This document shows, in pieces, positions 36,657 through 45,645 of a stretch of DNA of 64,000 bases. Numbering within the stretch: the first letter of the stretch is position 1; each line of letters starts with the position of its first letter. This stretch comes from Flavobacterium sp. UBA6721 (GTDB lineage Bacteria; Bacteroidota; Bacteroidia; Flavobacteriales; Flavobacteriaceae). The DNA is taken from assembly GCA_002454195.1 (NCBI GenBank), contig DKIJ01000002.1, forward strand, positions 1 to 64,000, read 5' to 3'. The position numbers and the translations under genes are program-made. A model generated the notes under the pieces. That model searched no databases, had not been told where the DNA came from, and worked only from the letters and a program-made list of their open reading frames with translations.

Positions 36657-37309
36657 TTATTTTCTAACTAATTGATAGTTTGTACCTTTAGTTGTTGGGA
36701 AAATAATTTGGTAACCTTTATCTGTTTTTTGAGAAGTGATGTAGGTGTTTTCTAATTTCAAAGGAACATTAGAAACCAGTATACATTCGGCACCGTTTAA
36801 TGATTTTACAGCAACGGTTTGTAATTCTTGATTGTTCCAGTTCATGCTAATTTCAAAGCCACCTCTTGCCACAAGTCCTTTAACTTGACCTTCTTTCCAA
36901 GCTTTAGGTAGGGCTGGTAACAATTGAATATAACCATTGTAACTTTGTACTAACATTTCTGCCATACCAGCTGTTCCAGCAAAGTTTCCGTCAATTTGGA
37001 AAGGAGGATGTGCATCAAAAAAGTTAGGATAGGTTCCTCCAACTCCCGAATTACGAGCTAAAGGGTCTACATAGTTTAATAATTGTCTTATCAAATTATA
37101 GGCATGATCCCCGTCTTGTAAACGAGCCCACCAGTTAATTTTCCATCCTTTACTCCAACCTGTACCTTCGTCGCCACGTATTTCTAAGGTTTTTTTGGAG
37201 GCATCTAAAAATTTAGAATTTGAGGGTGTAATTTCTCTACCTGGATACAATCCGAATAAGTGTGATACGTGTCGGTGATGAATATCGGTAAATGTAGAAT
37301 TTTTTTAAT
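36657..37309 (-). pseudogene. GH95 (alpha-L-fucosidase type) remnant, N-terminal two thirds missing
   Basis: The frame encodes about 217 residues of the C-terminal part of a GH95 enzyme: [14 protein letters not shown] (reading across the putative TTG start at 37250), [45 protein letters not shown] and LLPALPKAW. These belong to the (alpha/alpha)6 domain and C-terminal cap. Upstream, the frame meets TAA at 37307-37309 after an A-run, and nothing like the first 550-600 residues follows. It is therefore a deletion remnant and probably inactive. It hints at an ancestral fucose- or galactose-glycan locus here. Confidence 0.85.
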
Positions 37310-37473
37310 ATTTCCCCGAAGGTATAATTTTTACTGGGATTTTTTATAAATCAATTGTAACAAAACAGATATAATTGTTATAATTAACAATATTTAATGG
37401 TTATTTAAGGAAGCTGAAAAAAGAAAACTTTTGTGTAATATAATTATCATAAGTATTGATAGATTTGAATTTG

Positions 37474-37481
37474 TATATTTG
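37474..37481 (+). promoter_or_regulatory. Candidate -7 box for pyrR-pyrB
   Basis: TATATTTG is an exact TAnnTTTG box, 25 bases before the pyrR ATG. A TTG lies 15 bases upstream of it, a little close. Confidence 0.5.
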
Positions 37482-37505
37482 CACAACCCAACATAACACT
37501 TTATT

Positions 37506-38045
37506 ATGACTCAAAAAGTTTTGCTTAATTCCAAAGAAGTCGATATTATTTTACATCGTTTAGCTTGTCAGCTAATTGAAAAACATCTCGATTTTAAGGA
37601 TACTATTTTGATTGGAATTCAACCGAGAGGAACATTTTTAGCAGAACGTCTTAAAGAAGTATTAGAAAAAGAATATCAAACTCCTGAAATTCAATTAGGA
37701 TACTTAGATATCACTTTTTTTAGAGATGATTTCAGAAGAACCGAAAAGCCTCTTGAAGCCAACAAAACAAATATTAATTTTATCGTCGAAAATAAGAAAG
37801 TTATTTTTATCGACGATGTTTTGTACACTGGAAGAAGCATAAGAGCAGCATTAACAGCGGTGCAGTCATTTGGTCGTCCATCAGAAATTGAATTATTGGT
37901 TTTAATTGATAGACGTTTTAGTCGAAATTTACCTATCCAACCTGATTATCGAGGAAGACAGGTAGATGCTATTAATAATGAAAAGGTAAAGGTAAGTTGG
38001 AAAGAAAATGATGGAGAAGATGCCGTTTATGTAGTAACTAATTAA
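37506..38045 (+). CDS. pyrR: PyrR bifunctional regulator / uracil phosphoribosyltransferase
   Basis: A 179-residue type I phosphoribosyltransferase. The PRPP loop VIFIDDVLYTGRSIRAAL (about 99-116) is intact, and the N-terminal IIHRLACQLIE-like and GIQPRGTFLAERL segments are those of PyrR. In Gram-positives PyrR binds pyr mRNA leaders; in Bacteroidota this is less studied, and no obvious PyrR-binding hairpin is visible to me before pyrB. It is followed 52 bases later by pyrB, with which it is likely co-transcribed. Confidence 0.94.
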   Translation: MTQKVLLNSKEVDIILHRLACQLIEKHLDFKDTILIGIQPRGTFLAERLKEVLEKEYQTPEIQLGYLDITFFRDDFRRTEKPLEANKTNINFIVENKKVIFIDDVLYTGRSIRAALTAVQSFGRPSEIELLVLIDRRFSRNLPIQPDYRGRQVDAINNEKVKVSWKENDGEDAVYVVTN

Positions 38046-38097
38046 CTCTGTCTTATTTAAAATTCCATCTGTAATAAAATAATAATCGTAGAAAAAA

Positions 38098-39024
38098 ATG
38101 AAAGAATTAAGCGTAAATCATTTATTAGGTATCAAATACATTAACAAAAATGATATAGACCTTATATTTGAAACAGCCGATCATTTTAAAGAAGTCATTA
38201 ATCGTCCAATTAAGAAAGTGCCTTCGTTACGAGATATTACTATTGCCAATATATTTTTTGAAAATAGTACCCGAACCAAACTTTCTTTCGAATTAGCTCA
38301 AAAACGACTTTCAGCAGATGTAATTAGTTTTTCGGCAGCTCAGTCTTCTGTAAAAAAAGGAGAAACGCTTATAGATACTGTAAATAATATCCTTTCGATG
38401 AAGGTAGATATGGTAGTTATGCGTCATGCTAATCCTGGAGCAGCACACTTTTTATCCCAAAATGTAAAAGCAAGTATTGTAAATGCTGGAGATGGAGCCC
38501 ATGAACATCCTACACAAGCCTTATTAGATAGTTATTCGATTAGAGAAAAATTAGGAGATGTAGCAGGCAAAAAAGTAGTGATTGTAGGTGATATTTTGCA
38601 CTCCAGAGTTGCTTTGTCTAATATTTATGCATTACAAATGCAGGGAGCCGAAGTAAAAGTTTGCGGACCTAAAACTTTAATTCCTAAATATATTGAATCA
38701 TTAGGTGTAAAAGTAGAATCAAACTTAAGAAACGCTTTAGAGTGGTGTGATGTAGCGAATATGCTTCGTGTTCAAAACGAAAGAATGGATGTGAATTATT
38801 TTCCGTCAACTCGTGAATATGCACAACAATATGGTGTTGACAAAACTTTATTAGAATCATTGAATAAAGAAATTGTGATTATGCACCCTGGACCAATTAA
38901 CAGAGGGGTCGAAATCACATCTGAAGTAGCTGATTCAGGACAATCCGTTATTTTAAATCAAGTGGAAAATGGAGTAGCTATTCGAATGGCAGTTATTTAT
39001 CTTTTGGCTTCAAAAATTCAATAA
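38098..39024 (+). CDS. pyrB: Aspartate carbamoyltransferase catalytic subunit
   Basis: A 308-residue enzyme of pyrimidine synthesis that joins carbamoyl phosphate to aspartate. The carbamoyl-phosphate loop is NSTRTKLSFELA (about 60-71), followed by the KKGET loop with the Lys that crosses the subunit interface, DGAHEHPTQALLD, and the C-terminal HPGPINRGVEI. No regulatory PyrI gene is visible, so it probably acts as a free trimer. Full length. Confidence 0.96.
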   Translation: MKELSVNHLLGIKYINKNDIDLIFETADHFKEVINRPIKKVPSLRDITIANIFFENSTRTKLSFELAQKRLSADVISFSAAQSSVKKGETLIDTVNNILSMKVDMVVMRHANPGAAHFLSQNVKASIVNAGDGAHEHPTQALLDSYSIREKLGDVAGKKVVIVGDILHSRVALSNIYALQMQGAEVKVCGPKTLIPKYIESLGVKVESNLRNALEWCDVANMLRVQNERMDVNYFPSTREYAQQYGVDKTLLESLNKEIVIMHPGPINRGVEITSEVADSGQSVILNQVENGVAIRMAVIYLLASKIQ

Positions 39025-39169
39025 ATTAAAAAAAACAAAGTAACTTTAGAAGTTGTTTTTGATTAATATTTATTTTTAAAATATTGATTATAAGTATTTT
39101 AATATAAAATTGTATTAAACAAAAACAAGCAAGATAAATTTAGTCCGATTAACCATTAATTTAACAGCT

Positions 39170-39505
39170 ATGAAAGTAGATCTAAAAGAACATACAATAA
39201 CCATCAAGGATACTCAGGGCGATTTTGATTCATTCTTAACAAAGGTTAGTAGTCAATATAAAAGTTTTGAAAATCACAATATAATCATTGATTTATTAAG
39301 TTATAAGGAAGAAATAGCCGTAAGTAACTTAAAATTGTTTTTACCTTTATCAAAACAACATAAAAAATCAAAAAAATCATTTGTTATTGTTGTTGCTGAT
39401 TCTGATTATAATGCATTACCAGAAAAATTAACCGTTGTTCCTTCCTTGTTAGAAGCTCATGATATTATTGAAATGGAAGAAATAGAGCGTGACTTAGGTT
39501 TTTAA
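39170..39505 (+). CDS. Small conserved protein upstream of ribonuclease Z (STAS-like fold guess)
   Basis: A 111-residue alpha/beta protein: MKVDLKEHTITIKDTQGDFDSF, a hydrophobic NIIIDLLSYK strand, a LKLFLPLSKQHKKSKKSFVIVVAD helix-strand, and an acidic end. The strand-helix order resembles STAS or anti-sigma-antagonist domains, although I see no clear phosphoacceptor Ser. Homologues sit directly before rnz in Flavobacteria and are sometimes labelled ribonuclease Z by proximity. Function unknown. Confidence 0.7.
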   Translation: MKVDLKEHTITIKDTQGDFDSFLTKVSSQYKSFENHNIIIDLLSYKEEIAVSNLKLFLPLSKQHKKSKKSFVIVVADSDYNALPEKLTVVPSLLEAHDIIEMEEIERDLGF

Positions 39506-39593
39506 ATAGTTTAATTGTTTATTCGTTTAAAGTTTAATCGAATGATTTTCTATTTTACGATTAAACAAATATAACCAGTTAACTAAATACACT

Positions 39594-40499
39594 TTGAAAT
39601 TAACAATACTTGGCTGTTATGCAGCAACCCCTCGTACTTTTACTAATCCAACGGCGCAGGTTTTAGAAATCAAAAACCGTTTATTTCTTATCGATTGTGG
39701 TGAGGGAACTCAAGTACAACTTCGCAAAAACAAAATTAAATTTTCTAAAATTAACCATGTTTTTATTTCGCATTTGCATGGTGATCATTTTTTTGGATTA
39801 ATTGGTTTAATTTCTACCTTTTCGTTGCTCAACCGAAACAATGATTTGCATATTTATGGTCCAAAAGGAATTAAGGAAATCATCAAGCTACAATTACGTC
39901 TCTCTAATTCCTGGCCTAACTTCAATTTGCATTTTAACGAATTAGAAAATACCAATAGCGAAATTATTTTTGAAGACGAAAAAGTGTCTGTGAAAACCAT
40001 TCCCTTGCAACACCGCATTTATACTAATGGTTTTTTATTTCAAGAAAAGCTTGACGAACGAAAATTAAATATTGAAGCTGTTGAACATTATCAAATCGAA
40101 AAGTGTTATTATCAGAACATTAAGAATGGTAAAGATATTCTATTGGATGACGGTAGGCTTATTGCCAATTCTGAATTGACTTTCGATCCCCTAAAACCTA
40201 AAAGCTATGCTTTTTGTTCGGATGGTTGTTATTTTGAACCAATTATTCCTATTATCAGTAATGTTGATGTTTTGTATCATGAAGCTACTTTTTTACAATC
40301 AGAAGAAAATTTAGCTTCCAAAACCATGCATTCAACAGCCATTGAAGCGGCAACTATTGCAGCAAAAGCCCAAGTTAGTCAACTCATTTTAGGGCATTAT
40401 TCAACTCGATACGATTCGATAGATTTATTTAAAGAAGAAGCCGAAACTGTTTTTCCAAATGTTTTATTAGCAGAAGACGGCAAAACTTTTGATTTATAA
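39594..40499 (+). CDS. rnz: Ribonuclease Z
   Basis: A 301-residue metallo-beta-lactamase nuclease that cuts tRNA precursors at the 3' side. The zinc motif is ISHLHGDHFFGL (HxHxDH, about 61-66); further ligands are in AFCSDGCY, LYHEATFL and GHYSTRY. The conserved N-terminus MKLTILGCYAATPR is reached only from the TTG at 39594, so this gene probably starts with TTG. The tRNA gene in this window encodes no CCA end, in line with the need for RNase Z processing and CCA addition. Confidence 0.95.
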   Translation: MKLTILGCYAATPRTFTNPTAQVLEIKNRLFLIDCGEGTQVQLRKNKIKFSKINHVFISHLHGDHFFGLIGLISTFSLLNRNNDLHIYGPKGIKEIIKLQLRLSNSWPNFNLHFNELENTNSEIIFEDEKVSVKTIPLQHRIYTNGFLFQEKLDERKLNIEAVEHYQIEKCYYQNIKNGKDILLDDGRLIANSELTFDPLKPKSYAFCSDGCYFEPIIPIISNVDVLYHEATFLQSEENLASKTMHSTAIEAATIAAKAQVSQLILGHYSTRYDSIDLFKEEAETVFPNVLLAEDGKTFDL

Positions 40500-40528
40500 C
40501 ATGAATATTATTAATTAAACACATAAAC

Positions 40529-41173
40529 ATGGAAGATTTAAGTAATTACAGAAGATCATATGAAAAAAGTGAATTATTAGAATCTAATGTTCCTGAGGAT
40601 CCTATTAATCTTTTTCATCGTTGGTTCCATGAGGTAGAAGATTTTGGCGGTTCAGAAGAAGTGAATGCCATGACTGTTTCCACAATGGGTATTGATAGAT
40701 TTCCAAAAGCTCGAGTGGTACTTCTAAAAAAATACAACGAAGAAGGTTTTATTTTTTACACCAATTATCATTCGGAGAAGGGGAGAGCTATCGCAAATAA
40801 TCCAAATGTTTGTCTCTCTTTTTTTTGGCATACTGCCGAACGTCAAGTCATTATTAAAGGAATAGCTGAAAAAGTTGCTGAAACAGTTTCGGATAATTAT
40901 TTCGATTCCAGACCTGATGGCAGTAAGTTAGGTGCTGTTGTTTCTAATCAAAGTGAGGTTATTCCATCGCGTGAATTTTTAGAAGAAAATTTAAAATCCT
41001 TAGAACGCAATTTCGAAAATAAATCTATTCCTCGTCCTAGTCATTGGGGAGGTTATTTAGTGCGTCCAGTTCAAGTTGAATTTTGGCAAGGAAGAGCCAA
41101 TCGTTTGCACGATAGAATTCGTTATTCGCTTCAAGAAGATTACACTTGGAAGAGAGAACGTTTAGCTCCTTGA
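40529..41173 (+). CDS. pdxH: Pyridoxamine 5'-phosphate oxidase
   Basis: A 214-residue FMN enzyme making pyridoxal phosphate. Family segments: MEDLSNYRRSYEKSELLES, PKARVVLLKKYNEEGFIFYTNYHSEKG (FMN), FFWHTAERQVIIKGIAEKV, SVVSNQS-type (here AVVSNQSEVIPSREFLEE) and the C-terminal EFWQGRANRLHDRIRY signature. It is 30 bases after rnz and may share its transcript. Confidence 0.97.
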   Translation: MEDLSNYRRSYEKSELLESNVPEDPINLFHRWFHEVEDFGGSEEVNAMTVSTMGIDRFPKARVVLLKKYNEEGFIFYTNYHSEKGRAIANNPNVCLSFFWHTAERQVIIKGIAEKVAETVSDNYFDSRPDGSKLGAVVSNQSEVIPSREFLEENLKSLERNFENKSIPRPSHWGGYLVRPVQVEFWQGRANRLHDRIRYSLQEDYTWKRERLAP

Positions 41174-41225
41174 TGTAAGTTTTTACTTATTTATAAATCA
41201 AAAAGATGTATTTCATCGATTTTTT

Positions 41226-41257
41226 TTGTAGTTTAACGATAAAACGTTGTATGTTTG
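41226..41257 (+). promoter_or_regulatory. Promoter of the CAP-domain lipoprotein gene
   Basis: TTG at 41226-41228, 21 bases, then TATGTTTG at 41250-41257, 77 bases before the ATG. Good match to the Bacteroidota pattern. Confidence 0.5.
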
Positions 41258-41333
41258 AATCAGAAATAAGAACAACAACTAATCATTTAAAGAGTTTGCA
41301 CCACAATCTACTTTAAACTTAAACTACTAGCTT

Positions 41334-41837
41334 ATGAAAAGAAATTTAAACACGTTAATAATATTTTTTGCAGTATTATTTACAATGAATTCATGTTCAT
41401 CAGACACAACAGTAGAAACTGCTGATTCAACAACATCGTTGCTAGTAGAAAATTATACTTATTCTGAATTAGAATTAGAAACATTAGATTTAATCAATAA
41501 GCATAGAGTAAGTGTTGGATTGAAAGCTTTGGAAAAAATCAATCATATTTCATCAAAATCAGAAGAACATGATTTTTACATGATTGAAAAAAAAGCGGCT
41601 AGTCATGACGGTTTTGTGGAAAGAGCAAATAATATTAAAAAAGTATTAGGAGCAAAATCAGTAGGAGAGAATATTGCTTATAATTATAATAGTGCCTTAG
41701 CGGCAGTAACAGCTTGGTTAAATAGTCCAACGCACAAAGAAAATATAGAAGGTGATTTTACTCATTTTGGAATTGCAATACGAGAAGACGCCACAACAGG
41801 AAAAAAATACTACACAAACATATTTGTAAAAATATAA
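41334..41837 (+). CDS. CAP/SCP-domain lipoprotein
   Basis: A 167-residue exported protein. MKRNLNTLIIFFAVLFTMNSCSS is a lipoprotein signal (Cys21). The CAP domain follows: LELETLDLINKHRVSVGL, ASHDGFVERANNI, VGENIAYNY and AVTAWLNSPTHKENIEGDFTHFGIAIRED, with the His and Glu residues of the cleft present. Roles of bacterial CAP proteins are poorly known (surface, lipid or peptide binding). It stands alone with its own promoter and terminator. Confidence 0.9.
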   Translation: MKRNLNTLIIFFAVLFTMNSCSSDTTVETADSTTSLLVENYTYSELELETLDLINKHRVSVGLKALEKINHISSKSEEHDFYMIEKKAASHDGFVERANNIKKVLGAKSVGENIAYNYNSALAAVTAWLNSPTHKENIEGDFTHFGIAIREDATTGKKYYTNIFVKI

Positions 41838-41902
41838 AGTAAGGTTGGAATTGGTTTTTAATTAAGTACGATATTTTGCCCCAAATCTATCAACTTAATA
41901 TA

Positions 41903-41946
41903 AAAAAAAAGAGTTTATAATCCCCTAATTATAAACTCTTTTTTTT
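41903..41946. terminator. Bidirectional terminator
   Basis: AAGAGTTTATAAT pairs with ATTATAAACTCTT, flanked by A and T runs on the two sides, between convergent genes. Confidence 0.85.
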
Positions 41947-42009
41947 ATTTTATGTGTTATTCAGCTTTCTCCAAAAATTAGATTTTTAGAATAATCTATT
42001 CATCAATTT

Positions 42010-43797
42010 TTAGGAATTACTAAACTGCAAATTGCTTAGGTTTTTATAGATACCGTTTTCTAAAGTAATCAGTTCTTGATGAGTTCCTTGTTCGCTAATT
42101 ACCCCATTATCAATAACTAATATTTGGTCAGCTGAACGAATAGTTGAAAGTCGGTGCGCAATAATAATACTCGTTCTTCCTTCCATTAAAACCTCTAATG
42201 CTTCCTGAACTAACTTTTCACTTTCACTATCTAATGAAGATGTAGCTTCATCTAAAATTAGGATACTTGGGTTTTTCAATAACGCACGAGCAATTGCAAT
42301 TCGCTGTCTTTGACCACCTGAAAGTTTAATTCCTCGTTCTCCAACAATGGTTTCCATTTTTTCAGGAAAACTTTCTATGAAACTCAAAGCGTTTGCTTGT
42401 TTTGCTGCCAAAGTGATTTCTTCATCGGTAGCATTAGGTTTTCCGTAAGCTATGTTTTCTTTAATAGTTCCTCCAAATAAAATTACATCTTGAGGAACAA
42501 TACTCATGTTACCACGTAAATTTTCTAAATCGTAATCATAAATATTTTTATTATCAATCATTATTGAGCCTTTATCAATATCGTAAAAACGCAATAACAA
42601 GGAAGCAATCGTTGATTTTCCAACTCCGCTTGGTCCTACAATGGCGATTTTTTGACCATAGTTAGCTGTGAAGTTTACATCTTTCAATACTTGAATTTCT
42701 TTTCGAGATGGATAACTGAAAGCAACGTTTTCAAATGTTACATTTCCTTTAATTTTTTCAATGTTAGGGATATGTGCTTCCGCATTGATTTTCTCTGGAG
42801 TTTCATCTAATAATTCAAAAACACGTTCGGTAGCGCCAATAGCTTTTTGAACCTGAGCGTACAGTTCGGCAATTCCACCTGAAGAGGCTCCAACATAGCT
42901 AGAATATAAGATAAAAGTAAATAATTCTCCAACGGTGATTTCACCAGCAATACTCAACTGAACACCGTACCAAACTACCGCTACGATGGTTCCAAACAAA
43001 CAAATAATAATGAAAGAAGCAAAATAACCTCTTAATTGACCACCCTTAATAGCTACTTTTACAACTTCTTTGATCTTACTTTTGTATCGAGCAATTTCGT
43101 ACCATTCATTAGCAAAAGCTTTTACAATGCTAATTCCCTGCATCGTTTCTTCGACTACAACTTGACTTTCAGCAACCTGATCTTGTACTTTTTTGGAGTA
43201 TTTTCGAATAAAACGCCCAAAAAGTACCGCAGCAACTCCTACCAAAGGAACAATAGAAACCATCATTATTGTTAATTTGATATTGATGCTTGCCAACATT
43301 ACAAAACTTCCGATGATTAAGATAAACTGACGAAGAAATTCGGCTATGGTGGTGGTTAAAGTGTCTTGAATTTGTGTAATGTCATTACTAATTCTGCTGT
43401 TTAGTTCTCCTACACGTTTTTGAGAGAAAAACGTCATTGGTAATTTTACCAAGTTGGTGTATAATGCCAAACGCACATTGGCCAAAGTGTTTTCGGTAAA
43501 ATTGACAAACAATGACAATCTGAAAAATGAAAAAACTGATTGTAGAATTAAAACTAATCCTAATCCTAAAGCAATTTGGTTAGCTAATCCTGAGTCTTTT
43601 TTATTGACACAATCAACTAACATACCCATGAATTTAGGAAAAGCTAAGGCTGTTACACTGGTTAGTAATAAAAAAAGCAAACCAACATAAAATTTCCAAC
43701 TATTGTTTCCTGCATATTTAAAGATAATTTTTGCTTTACTGAGTGAGCTTGCAGTTATTTTTGATTTGGGTAAATCGTTTTCTTTATATCTTCCCAT
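42010..43797 (-). CDS. ABC exporter half-transporter (MsbA-like)
   Basis: About 595 residues with six membrane helices followed by an ATPase domain. Walker A is GPSGVGKST, the signature LSGGQRQR, Walker B ILILDEATSSLD and the H-loop IIIAHRLST. It should act as a homodimer that exports lipids, peptides or drugs. The start at 43797 (MGRYKENDLPKSKI) is preferred; the upstream TTG at 43821 would add eight residues with poor family fit. The substrate is undetermined. Confidence 0.93.
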   Translation of the reverse strand: MGRYKENDLPKSKITASSLSKAKIIFKYAGNNSWKFYVGLLFLLLTSVTALAFPKFMGMLVDCVNKKDSGLANQIALGLGLVLILQSVFSFFRLSLFVNFTENTLANVRLALYTNLVKLPMTFFSQKRVGELNSRISNDITQIQDTLTTTIAEFLRQFILIIGSFVMLASINIKLTIMMVSIVPLVGVAAVLFGRFIRKYSKKVQDQVAESQVVVEETMQGISIVKAFANEWYEIARYKSKIKEVVKVAIKGGQLRGYFASFIIICLFGTIVAVVWYGVQLSIAGEITVGELFTFILYSSYVGASSGGIAELYAQVQKAIGATERVFELLDETPEKINAEAHIPNIEKIKGNVTFENVAFSYPSRKEIQVLKDVNFTANYGQKIAIVGPSGVGKSTIASLLLRFYDIDKGSIMIDNKNIYDYDLENLRGNMSIVPQDVILFGGTIKENIAYGKPNATDEEITLAAKQANALSFIESFPEKMETIVGERGIKLSGGQRQRIAIARALLKNPSILILDEATSSLDSESEKLVQEALEVLMEGRTSIIIAHRLSTIRSADQILVIDNGVISEQGTHQELITLENGIYKNLSNLQFSNS

Positions 43798-43943
43798 CTG
43801 TATATTTAAATTAGAATACAAATGTACTACTATACGAGAGTGTTTACAAAAAAAAGTGAAGCCTGTAAAAATTGCTAATGCGTTGTTTTTGAATACTCCA
43901 CAAAATGCACTAAAATTTTTATTGATTTATTTTGATTTTTTGT

Positions 43944-43973
43944 TTGCAAATATAAAATCTAGCTGTATATTTG
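43944..43973 (+). promoter_or_regulatory. Promoter of tRNA-Val
   Basis: TTG at 43944-43946, an exact 19-base spacer and TATATTTG at 43966-43973: the best match to the flavobacterial consensus in the window, 35 bases before the tRNA. Confidence 0.75.
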
Positions 43974-44007
43974 CACTCGCAATCAGCAATGATAGCACAA
44001 CAAAACA

Positions 44008-44082
44008 GGGCGATTAGCTCAGCTGGTTCAGAGCACCTCGTTTACACCGAGGGGGTCGGGGGTTCGAACCCCTCATCGCCCA
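44008..44082 (+). tRNA. tRNA-Val (anticodon TAC)
   Basis: A 75-base cloverleaf: acceptor GGGCGAT/ATCGCCC, D-arm GCTCAGCTGGTTCAGAGC, anticodon stem CCTCG/CGAGG with loop TTTACAC (anticodon TAC) and T-arm around GGTTCGAACCCC. The discriminator is A, and no CCA is encoded. An integrase follows 272 bases later, so the 3' end is a likely attachment site. Confidence 0.96.
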
Positions 44083-44105
44083 CAAGTTTAATAACAAATG
44101 GTTTC

Positions 44106-44139
44106 AAAAGCCGATAAATCATAAGATTTATCGGCTTTT
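44106..44139 (+). terminator. Terminator after tRNA-Val
   Basis: AAAAGCCGATAAATC and GATTTATCGGCTTTT form a 15-bp stem with loop ATAA, followed by T. Confidence 0.85.
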
Positions 44140-44195
44140 TTCTTTGTGCCATATACCAAATTATTCATTCAATCTTAATTGGAAAGGGACGAAAT

Positions 44196-44229
44196 CGAGA
44201 CCCTAAAAAAATTACAATTTAGGGTCTCG
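44196..44229. repeat. Perfect 12-bp-arm inverted repeat upstream of integrase
   Basis: CGAGACCCTAAA (44196-44207) and TTTAGGGTCTCG (44218-44229). There is no T-run, so it is unlikely to be a terminator. It lies between the tRNA and the integrase (a 272-base gap with no gene), where recombinase arm sites or regulatory sites are expected. Confidence 0.7.
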
Positions 44230-44354
44230 CTAAATCTTCTCAATCCTTACAAACAGTCGTACTAACAACCAGTTCAATACTTGTTCAGAATATGTACATC
44301 TTGTTTGTTATCCTTTAGAAAATTAAATTGAATACTAATTAAAAGGTCACCACC

Positions 44355-45602
44355 ATGAAAGCAAAAATCACTTTACACATTTATGCGAAAACCACAAAAG
44401 CTAATGCAGCTGGACAATTACCAATTTATATTCGATTAACTGTTGATGGCCAACGTTTCGAATTTAGTTCCAAGAAATTTATTGAAAAATCCAAATGGTC
44501 TCCAGAACTATCCAAAATGAAAGGTAGTTCGGAAGAAGCTAGAACAATAAATAACTATCTTGATTTGATGAGATCTAAAGTTTTTGATATTCAAATGGAA
44601 CTAATCCATAAAAATGAAGAATTATCCCTGGAGAATTTCAAATCAAGAATACTAGGAACCCATCAACGTGAGCGAATGATAATTCCAATTTATCAAAATC
44701 ACAATGATAAAATTGAAGAACTTATCGGGAATGGATATGCTTATGGTACATTAGAACGCTTCAAAATATCTTTGAAACACTTGCAAGAATTTATTTTGTG
44801 GAAATATAATATTGCTGATATAAGCATTAATAAAATTGATTATGCCTTTGTAACCGAATTTGAATTCTACTTACGAAGCGTTAAAAAATGTAATAACAAT
44901 ACAGCCGTAAAATATGTTAGGAATTTCAGAAAAATAATCAAGATCTGTTTGGATAACGATTGGTTAGATAAAAATCCTTGCAGTCGTTACGAAGGAAAAA
45001 TGAAAGAAGTAGAACGTGATTTTCTTACTGAAGGAGAGCTTAATAAAATTTACAACAAACGGTTTTCATCTGAGCGATTAACACTAGTTAAGGATATTTT
45101 TATATTCTCGTGTTACACCGGTTTAGCTTATGTTGATGTAAAAGGTTTGAAGAAAGATCATATTGGAATTGGAATTGATGGACAGAAATGGATATTCAAA
45201 AACCGCCAGAAAACGGATACCAAGTCCAAAATCCCTATACTGCCAATCGCAGAAGAATTAATTCAAAAATATGCCAGTCATCCAAAGTGTTTAAATGAGG
45301 ATAGTATTTTACCGATTTTGACCAATCAAAAAATGAATGCTTATCTCAAAGAAATTGGAGATCTATGCGATATTTCAAAAGAAATCACTTTCCATATGGC
45401 AAGACATACATTTGCAACATCTGTAACACTTACAAATGGCGTTCCTATTGAAACTGTAAGCAAAATGTTGGGACATAAAAATATTCAAACGACCCAACAT
45501 TATGCTAAAATCCTTGATAAAAAAGTAAGTGAGGATATGAAAAATCTTCGTGATAAATTTTCAAATAATGCAACTACTCAGCAGCAAAAACAATTCAATT
45601 AA
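44355..45602 (+). CDS. Tyrosine recombinase/integrase (phage-integrase SAM-like type)
   Basis: A 415-residue site-specific recombinase. An N-terminal arm-binding domain (MKAKITLHIYAKTTKANAAGQLPIYIRLTVDGQRFEFSS) and a core-binding domain precede the catalytic domain. His347, Arg350 (HMARH), His374 (LGHKN) and Tyr383 (HYAKI) are present, but the first conserved Arg is replaced: YTGLAYVDV has Ala258 there. Bacteroidetes IntDOT-like enzymes also lack this Arg. Next to tRNA-Val, it is likely responsible for inserting the island to its right. Confidence 0.95.
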   Translation: MKAKITLHIYAKTTKANAAGQLPIYIRLTVDGQRFEFSSKKFIEKSKWSPELSKMKGSSEEARTINNYLDLMRSKVFDIQMELIHKNEELSLENFKSRILGTHQRERMIIPIYQNHNDKIEELIGNGYAYGTLERFKISLKHLQEFILWKYNIADISINKIDYAFVTEFEFYLRSVKKCNNNTAVKYVRNFRKIIKICLDNDWLDKNPCSRYEGKMKEVERDFLTEGELNKIYNKRFSSERLTLVKDIFIFSCYTGLAYVDVKGLKKDHIGIGIDGQKWIFKNRQKTDTKSKIPILPIAEELIQKYASHPKCLNEDSILPILTNQKMNAYLKEIGDLCDISKEITFHMARHTFATSVTLTNGVPIETVSKMLGHKNIQTTQHYAKILDKKVSEDMKNLRDKFSNNATTQQQKQFN

Positions 45603-45645
45603 AACCTTTAAGGTTAAATTGTTAAAACTAAAAAGTATGAAATTT

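Noticed and set aside
44063..44082. Second copy of the tRNA-Val 3' end as right attachment site
   Set aside because: No matching sequence noticed in the rest of the window; the right end is probably outside.
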